Positions 9,821-20,045 are shown, counted from the stretch's first letter. The stretch: DNA of 64,000 bases from Phytophthora sp. 'mugwort' (GCA_033558025.1 JAUCEF010000017.1:4464001-4528000); one strand, 5' to 3'. Program-made: numbers and translations. Notes: a model not told the origin generated them from the sequence alone.

Positions 9821-11602
9821 ATGAGCGAGCAGAAACCAGCAGTCAAAGCAGCAGGAAGCGTGAGTTACAGTGTCGGCGCGTGGCGGCTTGGAGACGATGG
9901 ATCTATTCATCGATCTGGTCGACTTAAGTATGCGACTGGAGACGTCTACGACGGCGAATGGGTCGATTGCAAACGTCATGGCCAAGGGACACTTACATTT
10001 GGTTCAGGTGGCAGCTACACTGGAGAGTTTGCTAACAATTTGTTTGAAGGCTTTGGTGTGCTTCGTATCCCCAAGTCTCAGCACCCATTGACGAAACAAT
10101 GGCAACGTGGAGAGAAGTACGACGGGGATTTTCTACGTGGTCTTAAGCACGGACGTGGAACTTGGCTGACCCGTAATGGAGATCAATATGATGGCGAGCT
10201 GAAGCTGGGACTTTATGACGGCAAAGGCGTTTGTGTCTATGGAACTTTGGGTGATGTATACGACGGTGAATTTGTTCGAGGCTTGCGACACGGACGTGGT
10301 GAGCTGCGCTTTCGCAATGGATCGATCTATAGTGGGGGCTTTCGACTTGATAACTTTCACGGGTTTGGTCGTATGGTTTATGGACCTGGAGGTTGTCATG
10401 GTTCGTATGTTGGGGACTTTATGGATGGTAAACGGCATGGACAAGGCGTACGAATTTACGGCGGTGACGAATCTAACAAGACGAAGACGAGACGATACGA
10501 AGGCGCGTGGGAAAACGACGAGCCTCATGGTGTCGGCGTATTTGAGCGCGATGGATGTACAGCAGTCGGGAGATTTGAGCGCGGATTGCAGACGGGTCCG
10601 GGGGCGATGAGGTTTGCGAATGGCGATACGTACGACGGCACGTTCGAGAAGGGGGATCTTCATGGAGACGGACTCTTGGTGTATCGAGATGGCGGTGTCT
10701 ATGAAGGTTCGTTCTTCGGCTCCAAGCGTCATGGCAAAGGCGTGCGTGTGTTTAAGAATGGCGATCGATATGAGGGCGACTGGGTGGATGATCAAATGCA
10801 TGGACGAGGTGTTCACACAAGTAAGATCCTCGTGAAGTCTCGTGGTAAAGGCAAGAAAGACGGTGGGATTGGGAAGTTGGTATACGATGGAGACTATTGG
10901 AATGAACAACAGACTGGAGAAGCTAGCATGATCTACGAGTTCAGACCGCAGTTGTCACTGACCGAAGGACCAGAGATGGAGGAAGCCCCGAAGATGCCAA
11001 CAGACCTTCAACAGCAGCAGCAATGGGAATGGAATGGCGAGTTTGAGTTTCCCGAGGGCTCAGGCTGCTGGCATCGTGGACGAGGAAAAACAACATACCA
11101 AGGTGGTGTCCTACGTGGTCGTTTTCATGGACTTGGTTGTTTGCGTTCTCCTGATGGGAAATTGTGGCGTGGTGAGTGGGCGCATGGCCAGCTTCGTGGG
11201 TATGGTGAACGTGTGTATCTTCCGTTGGAATATGATATTCTTCTGACCAAGGACATACTGGCAAAGAGCAGCTCTAGTTTAACGCTAGCGACAGGAGTGC
11301 AAATGGGACTCTATGGCGTCGTGCAGTATATTGGAGAGTTTGTGAAGAATGTGCGGCATGGAGAAGGCGAGTTGCTGTATACAAATGGATATCGTCTTCA
11401 CGGACAGTTTGTCAATGGGTTTGTCGAAGGCGTAGCGTGTTACGGTATTGGGGGCCGCTGGAAATACGGGGAATTTAGTCGCGGCGAACGCAAGCGTTGG
11501 CTTGATGATGAAGAAGAGGCCAAGATTCTTAAACGGAAGCACGAGAAAGAACATGCTGAAGCACGTCAAGAAAAGCTCTTACGGACGTTGATGTCGACGT
11601 GA
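9821..11602 (+). CDS. MORN-repeat protein
   Basis: Seen: 593 residues from Met 9821 (in-frame ATGs from 9677 would add up to 48 residues of non-repeat sequence, probably leader). From about residue 27 the protein is almost wholly MORN repeats of about 23 residues (pattern Tyr-x-Gly-x-Trp/Phe ... His-Gly-x-Gly). About 12 occur in a row, then a linker with a short polyGln run, then about four more. A charged helical tail ends the protein. Known: MORN repeats form beta-hairpin rods, found in radial-spoke heads (RSPH1/RSPH10B), junctophilins and some PIP kinases. Inference: a structural scaffold. Oomycete zoospores are flagellated, so an axonemal role is plausible but not shown. No kinase or other catalytic domain is present. 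Starts 224 bp after VPS8, same strand. Confidence 0.85.
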   Translation: MSEQKPAVKAAGSVSYSVGAWRLGDDGSIHRSGRLKYATGDVYDGEWVDCKRHGQGTLTFGSGGSYTGEFANNLFEGFGVLRIPKSQHPLTKQWQRGEKYDGDFLRGLKHGRGTWLTRNGDQYDGELKLGLYDGKGVCVYGTLGDVYDGEFVRGLRHGRGELRFRNGSIYSGGFRLDNFHGFGRMVYGPGGCHGSYVGDFMDGKRHGQGVRIYGGDESNKTKTRRYEGAWENDEPHGVGVFERDGCTAVGRFERGLQTGPGAMRFANGDTYDGTFEKGDLHGDGLLVYRDGGVYEGSFFGSKRHGKGVRVFKNGDRYEGDWVDDQMHGRGVHTSKILVKSRGKGKKDGGIGKLVYDGDYWNEQQTGEASMIYEFRPQLSLTEGPEMEEAPKMPTDLQQQQQWEWNGEFEFPEGSGCWHRGRGKTTYQGGVLRGRFHGLGCLRSPDGKLWRGEWAHGQLRGYGERVYLPLEYDILLTKDILAKSSSSLTLATGVQMGLYGVVQYIGEFVKNVRHGEGELLYTNGYRLHGQFVNGFVEGVACYGIGGRWKYGEFSRGERKRWLDDEEEAKILKRKHEKEHAEARQEKLLRTLMST

Positions 11603-11670
11603 GACTGGGTGGAGACTGTAACCTTCCGATATCCAGACGAGATTTCAACTAATCGTTCGACGTCATTGTC

Positions 11671-13059
11671 TTACAATTCTTCGTGGCCTTCAGACTGACT
11701 CGTCACCTTCTTCTTGGTGTTTTGCTCCTTAAGAAACGCCTGAACCTGTGAGATTTCGTCTTGCAACGCGTCTTCCTGCGCTTTCTCACACGCTGCTGGC
11801 GTCTCAAAGTGAATCTCGTACTCGCACATGTCACGCTCCTCGATAGATACCACACGATTCGTCACCCCACACGAAAACTCCACACGTGTCTGACGCTCGT
11901 GTCCATTAGCGCAGGGTTCGCCGTGATTATAGTCTTGCACCCGAACAAAATCAACCGAGTCATGCCACGCATTCCAGATTCCCAGACCAATTGGATGAGG
12001 AATCTCGTCTTCTTCCTCTTCATCTGCTTCAGAAACTCCGCCTTTGGTTTGACGTTCTGCCTTCGCCCACGTCGGATACGATGGCTCCGTCTGGGAGACG
12101 TTCTGGAATGGACACAAGACCATGTCGTACTTGCGAGGAATCACGTTGGGGGTTCCTCCCTTTAGCTCCTTCTCGTCGACTGTGTACGAGAAGCACCGAC
12201 CCATGAGCTCCACGAACGCAGGCTTCCAGGTTGCATCTGAGAACGTGCTCTGATCAACGACACGACTCTGAATGTACGTAAGATACTGCACTCGACGCAG
12301 CATGTTGTACGACTGCTCCAATTGTCCTCGCAGCTCCGGGTTATCTTGCATTCGACGTTGCAAATCTTCGAAAACGTGTTGCCCCCCCTGATAAGCTTCC
12401 ACGAGTAGTTCAAATTCCGCATTCAGTTGTTGTATCTTGTCTATAGCTTCCTCGAGATATCGCTTCCGAGTTTTCTGTCCTCTCTGCACCACCTCCACTT
12501 TCTTTTTAAGTGTTTCGAGTCTCAAGTCCCACTCGGTCTTACAAGTGTTAACACACAGTCCTTCCTTCTCGTCACTGCCATCGCAGCAGTCACACACGCC
12601 GTCGCCCACAAAGGCCAGGGACACCAACTTGTCGTCTGTCTTGCAGTTGAATTCCCGACCGAACGGGGGCTTCTTCGAGCCCAGCAGCACGTGGGAACAC
12701 GCCGACGTGTTGGGCTCATCGCTGCCGTCCGCGCAGTCGCAGAAATCGTCGTCCACGAGCTCAATTGGCAGCGAGTTCACGCAGATGTCGTCGTTCTCGC
12801 TGGTGCCCATTATATCTCCGTTGTTCTGTGTCTGGGAGGGCCCTAGGACGGCGTTGTCGTCCATGAAATCCCACTCGTCGTCGTCCTCGTCGTCTTCGTC
12901 GATCGCATCATCGATCCCGAAGCGTTCGAAGTCGCGCGAAGGGGTGGAGGTGGCCGCGACACTTGGTACTTGTATAGCCAGCACCAACATGCACGCGATG
13001 GCCACAATCGCGGCCATGAGGAGCGCCAGCAGCGAGCGCTTGACGGCCCTGGACGCCAT
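11671..13059 (-). CDS. PRKCSH: Glucosidase II beta subunit
   Basis: Seen: 462 residues, single exon. Order: hydrophobic signal sequence or anchor at 9-36; acidic segment with an Asp/Glu run; two LDL-receptor-A-like Cys modules at 93-121 and 139-173, each ending CDC(A/C)DGSDE; coiled coil at about 175-250; C-terminal MRH (mannose-6-phosphate-receptor homology) domain at about 285-430; terminal HEEL. Known: the beta subunit holds the catalytic alpha subunit of glucosidase II in the ER lumen. Its MRH domain binds N-glycan mannose, helping trim glucose in the calnexin cycle. HEEL is a plausible variant of HDEL/KDEL ER retention signals. Length is a little short of animal forms. A 429-residue open frame on the opposite strand is a codon-bias shadow. 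Confidence 0.92.
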   Translation of the reverse strand: MASRAVKRSLLALLMAAIVAIACMLVLAIQVPSVAATSTPSRDFERFGIDDAIDEDDEDDDEWDFMDDNAVLGPSQTQNNGDIMGTSENDDICVNSLPIELVDDDFCDCADGSDEPNTSACSHVLLGSKKPPFGREFNCKTDDKLVSLAFVGDGVCDCCDGSDEKEGLCVNTCKTEWDLRLETLKKKVEVVQRGQKTRKRYLEEAIDKIQQLNAEFELLVEAYQGGQHVFEDLQRRMQDNPELRGQLEQSYNMLRRVQYLTYIQSRVVDQSTFSDATWKPAFVELMGRCFSYTVDEKELKGGTPNVIPRKYDMVLCPFQNVSQTEPSYPTWAKAERQTKGGVSEADEEEEDEIPHPIGLGIWNAWHDSVDFVRVQDYNHGEPCANGHERQTRVEFSCGVTNRVVSIEERDMCEYEIHFETPAACEKAQEDALQDEISQVQAFLKEQNTKKKVTSQSEGHEEL

Positions 13060-13179
13060 CGTCGTCGAACCTCTCCAACGAAGAGCTACGAAAGACCCTG
13101 ATTGGAGGAAAATAGACGAAATTCTTGCAACATCACCATTGCTTCCTGTTGATCATCTTTTATCGTCGTTAATCGTCTC

Positions 13180-13632
13180 TCATAGGAACTTCGTGGTGGG
13201 ATCTGGGCTGGTCAAGTTCTTCTCTGGTAGAGGAGCTGAGCTGCTTCGTTTCGTTGAGAGCCAAGAGATCGGCGCGGCTCGTTCTTCTTCGTCGCTGAGC
13301 TCAATCAATTCGTCTTCGGTACTGGAGTCGGAGACTTGGCGGCTTCGCTTTCCATTTGTATCGAGCAGGTCTCGTCTGCCAAGCTCCCAATTTTCCTCAT
13401 TGAAGTCAGCGACTTCCTCGTGTGGAAGGTCCTTTCGCACAGCGTCGTCTACGCTTTCAGTTCCCAACAGCTGCTGGTCTCCGTGCTGTAGATCGACGCG
13501 AGGTAAGCCCAGCAGACGGCGAGTCGTCTCAACAAATCTAGAAGTCCCCATCTCCAGCAGCTTTGCCACTGTCCCACCTACCAACAACACCATAAGCCTC
13601 GTGTACGCGATTAATGTGCTCACCACCTTCAT
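13180..13632 (-). CDS. Small putative membrane-anchored protein of unknown function
   Basis: Seen: 150 residues from Met 13632. The frame stays open 25 codons upstream but has no ATG there. The N terminus (about residues 3-22) is hydrophobic with one internal Arg and could be a signal anchor. A basic region, an acidic region (DELIELSDEEE) and a Ser/Pro-rich tail follow. No family is recognised. It lies between the divergent glucosidase II beta gene (start at 13059, same strand downstream) and the coiled-coil gene at 13814. Intact frame and sensible spacing favour a gene, but it is short and overlaps an open frame on the other strand. Confidence 0.5.
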   Translation of the reverse strand: MKVVSTLIAYTRLMVLLVGGTVAKLLEMGTSRFVETTRRLLGLPRVDLQHGDQQLLGTESVDDAVRKDLPHEEVADFNEENWELGRRDLLDTNGKRSRQVSDSSTEDELIELSDEEERAAPISWLSTKRSSSAPLPEKNLTSPDPTTKFL

Positions 13633-13813
13633 CACCCGGAAACTCGAACTGGATAATCCCGTTGAAAAGACTGGGACTGGGTTGACAACTTCAACTTCAG
13701 TGACCAATCAGAGGACAATATTTTGATTCGGACTATTTTATTTTTTGGTCCAAGATGTTGCCGCGTCAGTTATCTTGGGGCTTGAAAGGGCACCTGGACA
13801 TTAAATTGCGACT

Positions 13814-15371
13814 ATGACACGGAGGAGGTGCTACAGCAGGGAGGACCAATGCACCAGACACTACAGTAGCAGTAGCAGTAGCAGTAGCAGTAGCAGTAGC
13901 AGTAGTGGAAGCAGCTGCAACAGCGAAAGCGACGTAGAGAGCAGTTGTGACAGTGACGATCTCGAGCTGGGACTGAATGGGAAGAGTGAGAAGCTTAAAC
14001 GTTTGCGGCGCATCTTTCTCAATCGTCCAGCCAAGAAAAGAGAGAACAAGCAGCGACAAAGACACAGTTCAAGAGATCGAGATAGGCCTCAAATGGAGCG
14101 AAGACCAGCTGAGAGCAATGTGACGAGACAACGGAGCTACACATATCGTTCGCTTGATAACTCCTCAAGCAACAGCAGTACGGATGATGACAGAGCTATA
14201 GAGCGAACCCGAAAGCCTCTAACGGATAGTCCGGCTCGGCCACTTCAAGCAGCAATTGACCAGCATATGAATGCGCTGTGGGAACAGATGAAGCGGCACT
14301 CTGCACAGCGCAACTCCAGTACGTCAGCAGCAGTGAAACTACCTGGTAGTGTGTCCTGTGGACCTAACATCGTTTACGTCTGTCTAGCTGCCAACCAGGT
14401 TCAGAGTATACTGGAGCAAGCGGTGGATGAACTCAAATTCCTCAAACAGCAGGAAGAACGTGCGCTGGAGAGTCAAGTAAGACTGATTCGAGAGGTAAGA
14501 GCAAAGTATTTGCTTCGAGGTCATGTCACAAGCCCGTTAACTGCCTTGTATTTATTTTACCTCATGTTAGAGCTATGCCTTGCGTCTCGAGGTATTTCAA
14601 CAGCAATATTTCAACAAAGTTGCAGAAATTGAAGATGAAATGTACGCCTCGATCCAAAAGCAACAGGAAACCTGCGACACCACTATCCTGACAGCAGCTA
14701 AAAAGCTACAAGACCAGACCCAGCATTTGCTGTTACAAGATTTAGCCATGATAAACAATGATCCGGTCGAAGAACAGCTCGATTCTAGCTCCTTCTCAAC
14801 CACCACCAGCTCCTCGAATCAGCCAGACGTGCCACGACATCGCAGTATACGACGTCTCCCACTCAACTCTCCGCGTCACATCAACCGAGCTGTACCAAGC
14901 GCTAAACAACCGTCTCCAGTTTCGCTACAACGAGCAAAACTGCAAGCACTTGAAGAGAAGCTAGCAGGATTTTCACCCGAGTCGTTGAGTCGGGTCAGAA
15001 ACGAGTTGGCCACGCCAGTCCGTCGTAACAAAGCCGAGATGACGTCCCAACAACGAGAAACCGTACCGATCTCCAAACGCATTATCGATGGTCCGAATGA
15101 CGAGTGGAGAGCGTCACCCTTGTCACCTCTACGAAGACGACCTTCCTACTGGAAAAGTGGAATTTCTCTTGAAACACGAGACGATGAGGAGAGCTCGAGC
15201 GCATGTACACAATCCGATGGGATTGCGACTTCCAAGACGACTAGAAGCCAGATACCAGCTTCTCATTTAAGTCGACGCTTCCTTCGACCTGAAGAAGAAG
15301 ATGAGCTGCGTCGTCTTCGATCCAGCATTGGGCGAGCCAAAGACTGGATGGCGAAGAATAGTCAGCCATAG
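13814..15371 (+). CDS. Coiled-coil protein of unknown function (two exons)
   Basis: Seen: exon 1 at 13814-14494 and exon 2 at 14571-15371. A 76-bp intron (GTAAGA ... GTTAG) splits the gene in phase 0, giving 493 residues. The join falls inside a long amphipathic helix and keeps it continuous, which supports the splice. The N terminus has a polySer tract from an AGT/AGC repeat, then Arg/Ser-rich disorder. The middle (about 150-290) is predicted coiled coil rich in Glu, Gln and Leu. The C-terminal half is disordered with Ser/Arg/Pro. No catalytic motif and no named family. A cytoskeletal or scaffold protein is the best guess from composition only. Confidence 0.7.
13864..13906 (+). repeat. AGT/AGC trinucleotide repeat
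   Basis: About seven alternating AGT-AGC units coding polySer in the coiled-coil gene. Mixing two Ser codons makes it a six-base repeat; length may vary between strains. Confidence 0.9.
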
Positions 15372-15425
15372 GATAGTAAATAGACAGCGAACAACGGAGT
15401 CAAACGCGAGCGCTAAATATTCTAA

Positions 15426-16403
15426 TTACACGTTGATCATTGCCGAGATGCTGGCCAATGCCGCCTTGTGCTTTTGGCGCTCGAGGAGCATCACAACTGT
15501 GGTTTTGTTGCTCTTGTCCACTCGCTCGCGCTCGGTCAACGGGGTGTCGAATGAGAAGGAAACCTCCGCCTCTTGCTCGAGGAATTCGTCCTCGAAGTTG
15601 TGGAAGAACTTGGCCGTTTGCTCATACGCCGTCTTGGACTTCTTGCCCTTCTTAGAGCCACTGCTGCCACTCTTCTCCTCCGTACAGGTGGCCAGGATGA
15701 GGAAGTAGTCCATCTTGAAGCTACTACGCAGCTCCTCAGTGTCCTCGTTCTCGATGGCCCACTCAATGTCCTCGTGCAGCGCCGAGTGCAGCGCCGGCAC
15801 CAGCTGGTACGGTAGGTTGACCATGCGCTCATTGAGCACAAGACCCACATTCTTGGTGGCGAGGATCTGCTGCAGCTTGGGCTGATCGACGCTCGGACAT
15901 TTCTTGGTCACGTATTGAAGAACCTGTTGGATACTCGTCTCGTTGGCGAAGCCCTTGAGGTTGAGGGCAGTGATGAAGCCGTAGACGTCATCCTCACCCT
16001 CCACACAGACCATAGTACCGGCTGTGACCTGACCCACGATGGCGTTGGCCAGTCCGGACACGTCGAAGGGCTGCGAGGGCGGCAAATAGGCCAGCAGGAA
16101 CTGTTTGACGCTGTGGAAGTGGGCCTCACGCGGGTCTGAGAACAAAAAGTCCACGCTTACATTGCCTCCAGCGGTTGCGGAAGGGTCGGAAGCCTCTCCG
16201 CCATCCATATCGTCGTCCGAGTCGTCCTCGTCGTCATCAGCGCCGCCGGTGGGCGCCGCAGCGAACGTGAGGTCGTCATCGCTGTCGTCGCTGCTGTCTG
16301 AGTCGTCCTCCATCATCTCCACTTCATGATCCTCACTCTGTGCGGCGTTGGGTTCGGTCGACGCTTTGCCGGAGCCGCGGGATCGCTTATTCTGAGGTGG
16401 CAT
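15426..16403 (-). CDS. BCP1: BCP1/BCCIP family protein
   Basis: Seen: 325 residues from Met 16403; the frame runs 15 bp further upstream but only from GTG. A short basic start (about residues 4-12) and a long acidic Asp/Ser/Glu tract come first. The conserved alpha/beta domain follows, beginning VDFLFSDPRE and including VGQVTAGTMVCVEGEDDVYG. Near the C terminus lie a Lys-rich loop (SGSKKGKKSK) and a Phe-rich segment typical of the family. Known: yeast Bcp1 is a chaperone for ribosomal protein Rpl23 and exports Mss4; animal BCCIP binds BRCA2 and p21. Inference: ribosome assembly or nuclear export chaperone. Divergent from the Gemin8-like gene over 179 bp, so they may share a promoter. Confidence 0.88.
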   Translation of the reverse strand: MPPQNKRSRGSGKASTEPNAAQSEDHEVEMMEDDSDSSDDSDDDLTFAAAPTGGADDDEDDSDDDMDGGEASDPSATAGGNVSVDFLFSDPREAHFHSVKQFLLAYLPPSQPFDVSGLANAIVGQVTAGTMVCVEGEDDVYGFITALNLKGFANETSIQQVLQYVTKKCPSVDQPKLQQILATKNVGLVLNERMVNLPYQLVPALHSALHEDIEWAIENEDTEELRSSFKMDYFLILATCTEEKSGSSGSKKGKKSKTAYEQTAKFFHNFEDEFLEQEAEVSFSFDTPLTERERVDKSNKTTVVMLLERQKHKAALASISAMINV

Positions 16404-16582
16404 GGCGGGGTGATTCACTAGCTGAGCTGCTGGTTAACGAGTGATGCTGCCACTGGCTGGCTGGAAATGGATGTATCCATCTACTGAATAGAAACTCTTA
16501 AAGTCGTAATCGGTAGATACCGGTATGACTATTTCTAACGCTCATACTAGTACTAGTCCTGTACATACGGAAACTACTGGGC

Positions 16583-17197
16583 ATGGCAATGGACGGCTCG
16601 TTCATCCCGCCTCCGTTTCCGTTCCCGGAGGCCTGGCCGTGTGTCTTCGCCGAGCATCAGCAGCGGCAAGAGAGGCGATGGCTTACACCGACGACATTTT
16701 CAGCAGTGCCGTGGCCAGCGCCGACGGCAGCAGAATACCATTATCCAGTGGACCCATCGATCCCTGCTGCAACTGTTAATACGCAAGTTGAACGTCTAGA
16801 AGACGATGATGACGACAGCGAGTACGAGTACATGTACGTGCTGAGTGACGAGTGGCGAGAGCGATTCCAGTCGTCCATTCAACTGCAACAATTACAGCAA
16901 AAGCGCAAGAAAAGGAAGCCCGAGCTGAAGAAAAAGAAGGTCAGACAGCAGAAGCAGACGGTCAATGCGCAAGCGGTCGCTAAAGCAAGTGCAAGTCGCT
17001 CTGGTCAGTTGCAACGTGAGATCGAGGATGCCAAGACCCGCGAGCTCGCGCGAAAGTGGATGCGGCGCGGCGGTGACAGCGCGTCATCAGCAGCTCCGAG
17101 TGGGCGCGTCGTAGCGCTGGAGACGTCGCTGAACGCGCTCTTTGACGAGTTTTGCGACGCGTTCCAACCGGTGGTGTGGCCGCACGATCCTCTGTAG
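16583..17197 (+). CDS. Small Gemin8-like protein
   Basis: Seen: 204 residues, single exon. A Pro/aromatic-rich N terminus (residues 1-60) leads to an acidic patch (EDDDDDSEYEY), a helical basic region rich in Gln/Lys (about 90-150) and a conserved-looking C terminus of about 30 residues that ends with a Trp-Pro motif. The tail pattern (aliphatic helix, FDEFCDAF, then VVWPHDPL) resembles the C-terminal block of Gemin8, a subunit of the SMN complex that assembles spliceosomal snRNPs. The acidic-then-helical middle also fits. The match is from memory of the family pattern, short and unscored, so treat it as a hypothesis. Confidence 0.5.
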   Translation: MAMDGSFIPPPFPFPEAWPCVFAEHQQRQERRWLTPTTFSAVPWPAPTAAEYHYPVDPSIPAATVNTQVERLEDDDDDSEYEYMYVLSDEWRERFQSSIQLQQLQQKRKKRKPELKKKKVRQQKQTVNAQAVAKASASRSGQLQREIEDAKTRELARKWMRRGGDSASSAAPSGRVVALETSLNALFDEFCDAFQPVVWPHDPL

Positions 17198-17400
17198 AGA
17201 TAAGAACGCTATAGAGCGAGGAAATCACCATTAAGTCCCCTCGTCGTGCGTACCTAAAGAAAGCCAGCTGTTTGTAACACCGGTATACCGTCACGAAACC
17301 TCTGGATTCACGAGGGGGGAATGTGCACATACACAAACAAAGAAGCTTTTTGGGCTGTGTATGCGCCAGGGTGAAGACTTCCTAAATCTAGCGCCGTGTC

Positions 17401-18229
17401 ATGAACCTCGGGCAGATGAAGAACGACCCCGCCAACGGCTCGTCACAGTCCATCCCGTCCCTCAAACGCACGCTAAGTGGCGGCGCTTCTAGTAACGTGG
17501 GACACGGACACGCCGGCGGACTGGCCAGCCACCTGGGCGTGGGCATGAGTAACATGAACTCGATTCCGTCGGTGTTGCACGCGACGCCCAACACGAACCC
17601 TCCACAGATGCTGCGTGCCGTGACGTCCTCGGGTGTGTACAACCGCCCATCATCCAACCAGACCTTCCGCGGAGGCAACGGGGGCCTCTCGACTGTGGGC
17701 ACGGGCGGCTCTGCTGCAGCCAGCACCAACATTAGCGCCACGACCGCAACGCGCAGTGTCTCTCAGTCATCTACCATGCAGGATTGGAGGATGTACCTCA
17801 CCATCGAGGAGCGTCAGGCCGTGCGCTCGAAGATCCGCGACGCCTACACCAGCCGCTGCTCCACCTACGAAGATCTGCTCCAAGTGGTGAGCGACGTCGA
17901 CGAGAGCTGTAGACTGTCATTTTTATGAATCAATTGACTAATGTGTTGGTGCTGTGTGTTGTGTCTGTTACCTGCAGGCTTGTGCGATTGAGGAGGAGCT
18001 GCTGCACATCTCGGCGCCGTCGCGACTGGATTACTTTAAGAGCGGCTTTGAGTTCGAGAACCGCGTCAAGCTGAAAAAGGACCAGTTGCAGGGTCAATTG
18101 GCGGCATTGGACGCCAAGCGGCGGTCTTCGAGCGTCAGTCAACAGCAGCAGCAACAACAGCAAGGAACTCCGAGCAGTGGCAACAGTGGCAACAAAGCAG
18201 TAGGATCGGCTAAGAAGCAGAGGAATTAG
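17401..18229 (+). CDS. KIX-domain protein, MED15-like (two exons)
   Basis: Seen: exon 1 at 17401-17886 and exon 2 at 17978-18229. A 91-bp intron (GTGAGC ... CTGCAG) splits the gene in phase 0, giving 245 residues. The first 125 residues are Ser/Gly/Asn/Thr-rich and disordered. A three-helix module starts at Met-Gln-Asp-Trp (about 127) and spans the splice (LLQV then ACAIEEELLHIS), ending near residue 205. A polyGln and Ser/Gly/Lys tail follows. Known: helices with this pattern (W...ERxxVRxKI ... YEDLLQ...AxxIEEELxxxSxSRxDYF) are KIX domains of the Mediator tail subunit MED15 and CBP-type coactivators, which dock activators. Inference: a small MED15-like coactivator subunit. Reading through the intron would stop at 17928. 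Confidence 0.65.
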
Positions 18230-18593
18230 GGGCATGAAGATTATGCCAGGTGTCTTGCATTCCCCAGCGGCGCTTGTGCCACTGTAGAGAGAGGCTCGGT
18301 GGAGACATGTGTTGAGCCGGCTACATGTTTGAAGCGATGAGAGGCGAAGATCGAGACCGTGTATTTCTTGGGTCCGAGCGAGGAGCTACAAGGTGCCAGG
18401 CATTAGGAGGATGCTCTTTGTTGTTCGCCTCATCGATCGGCCTAGTAGTTTTTGAGATAGCGGCAGAAGTTCCAGCTAACGAGGCAAGAAACCGCTGAAG
18501 AAAGAACAGGGGGAAGTGATGTGCATCGTATTGTGTATTGTGTTTGTCTCGCGACGCTTTGCATTTCGATCGTGTGTGCAGGTCTACAGGGCT
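18230..18593. other. Intergenic region between convergent genes
   Basis: About 360 bp between two stop codons, presumably both 3' untranslated regions. No structural RNA, repeat or conserved open frame seen. Confidence 0.5.
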
Positions 18594-19798
18594 CTAGTAT
18601 TTGCGCAAAAAGTAGTGCTTCAACACTTGCATATGCAGCTGAAACATGTTGCGCTGCTGCAGCTCTGGGGCGAAGGCATTGAAGTTGGCTGTCTCTAGAT
18701 CCTTCAAGAATAAAGAGGAGCTCACCAGCGGCAGGAACGCGCTGCGCGACTCGCTTGGCAACTCCTTTCTCAGCGATCGAGCTTGGTGAAGGTGTTCCAT
18801 TGCGCGACAGGCGACATCAAATACCACGGGCGACACCTTCTCACCGAGATTGGGGTCCTCCACCGCAGCTAACAGATCCTCCATGGTGACGCCATGCTAC
18901 ATGACCCGACGAACAACACAAACAAACGCTAAGCATAAGGATACCGGGAACCAAATCCGTGGAGAAATCATTGACCAGATATCGATCCGTACCTTGTTCA
19001 TGAGGTCCTCGGGCAAATAAGACTGTTGCCGGGAGCAGTGATACGCTGTACCTCTCAGCAGCGTCGCCAATCCGATTGCCACGCCGGCGTGCTCTGCTAC
19101 ACGGTCTGCCGTGTCATTGCGAACGCCAAGACACTCGAGCGTTAAATAGAGCAGCGACGAGGCCGTCTGCTCGGCGTAAACCTCCAAATCGTGCAAGCTT
19201 GGCACTTCTTCTCGGTCGAGATCCTGGTCTCGCGCGTCCAGCAGCCGCTCGAACCACCTCCGCGTCAAGTCGTGCTCATGGATAGCTTTGTCCAAGCCTC
19301 GCAGCAGCAGGGTCGACTGCAGCGGTCGGTTCGCTTCTGCCGTGGCGGAGACTTCGTACAAGTTGTAGATGCGCTCGCGCCACCATTGCATGCGGATCTT
19401 GCCCGTGATCTGATTGCTGTGTGCCGAGTCCTTGATGGTGGCAATCTCGGCGTTCAGCGCGCGCTGTCAGCAGCGGGAAGAAACGAGTTGCACGTCAACG
19501 TTAAGGCTTCTGGGTAGAATAAGGGCACACAGCGACGTACGATGGCGAAGAAGGACGGGCGCGTCTTCACTGGCAGAAGCAGACCGCAGAGATATCCGTC
19601 GTAGTCCAGTTTCCTGTTAGGGTGCGGAAATTTGCGTCACTACCGGATACTTTTGCGCTGTTGTGTCTCGCTTACTGCGTATTCTTACCTGACAGACTCA
19701 CGCAGCTCCCTGTCCTCTTTGCTATGCTTGCCGCGCGCTGCAACGAGCGCCCTGCGCGGCAGCAGCACCGATGGACGTCGCTGCAAGGAGCTCAGCAT
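18594..19798 (-). CDS. NDUFAF6: NDUFAF6-like complex I assembly factor (four exons)
   Basis: Seen: four exons, all with GT-AG borders: 19798-19689, 19613-19541, 19463-18993 and 18896-18594. Phases are 2, 0 and 0; the total is 318 residues. Exon 1 gives an Arg-rich, acid-free start (MLSSLQRRPS...) like a mitochondrial presequence. Exon 2 carries YDGYLCGLLLP. Exon 3 carries RALNAEIATIKDS, RMQWWRERI and GLATLLRGTAYHCSRQQ. Exon 4 carries HGVTMEDLL and ends ...LKHYFLRKY. Known: this is the squalene/phytoene-synthase-like fold of NDUFAF6, needed for early assembly of respiratory complex I (ND1 module). Motifs run unbroken across each join, which supports the gene model. Divergent from GRWD1 with about 250 bp between start codons. 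Confidence 0.85.
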
Positions 19799-20045
19799 CG
19801 TACCTCGTCCGCTTGTTTTGATTTGGAATCAAACCACCGAAACGACCGATATGTACCGGTTCCGTTTGTCAACCTGTGTACTCAACACAATTTAGGATTT
19901 CATTGGGTCCATTCAATTATGGCCAATCACACAAGTTGCACCGGTGGTGACTTGCATCATTGGCCCGCGTCCTGTCATTTGGCGCGTATCGCTACCGACG
20001 CCACCGCAATTGCTAGCGCATTGCCATCCTGGTCCGCCTAGAGCC

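Noticed and set aside
10133..10909. 258-codon open frame on the minus strand
   Set aside because: Antisense to MORN repeats; the repetition of the sense strand keeps it open.
12437..13726. 429-codon open frame on the plus strand
   Set aside because: Antisense to glucosidase II beta and the small gene at 13180; Ser-rich composition typical of a codon-bias shadow, no domain.
19944..20045. 34-residue N-terminal extension of GRWD1
   Set aside because: Pro-rich sequence not expected in the family; the start at 20046 leads straight into the acidic head.
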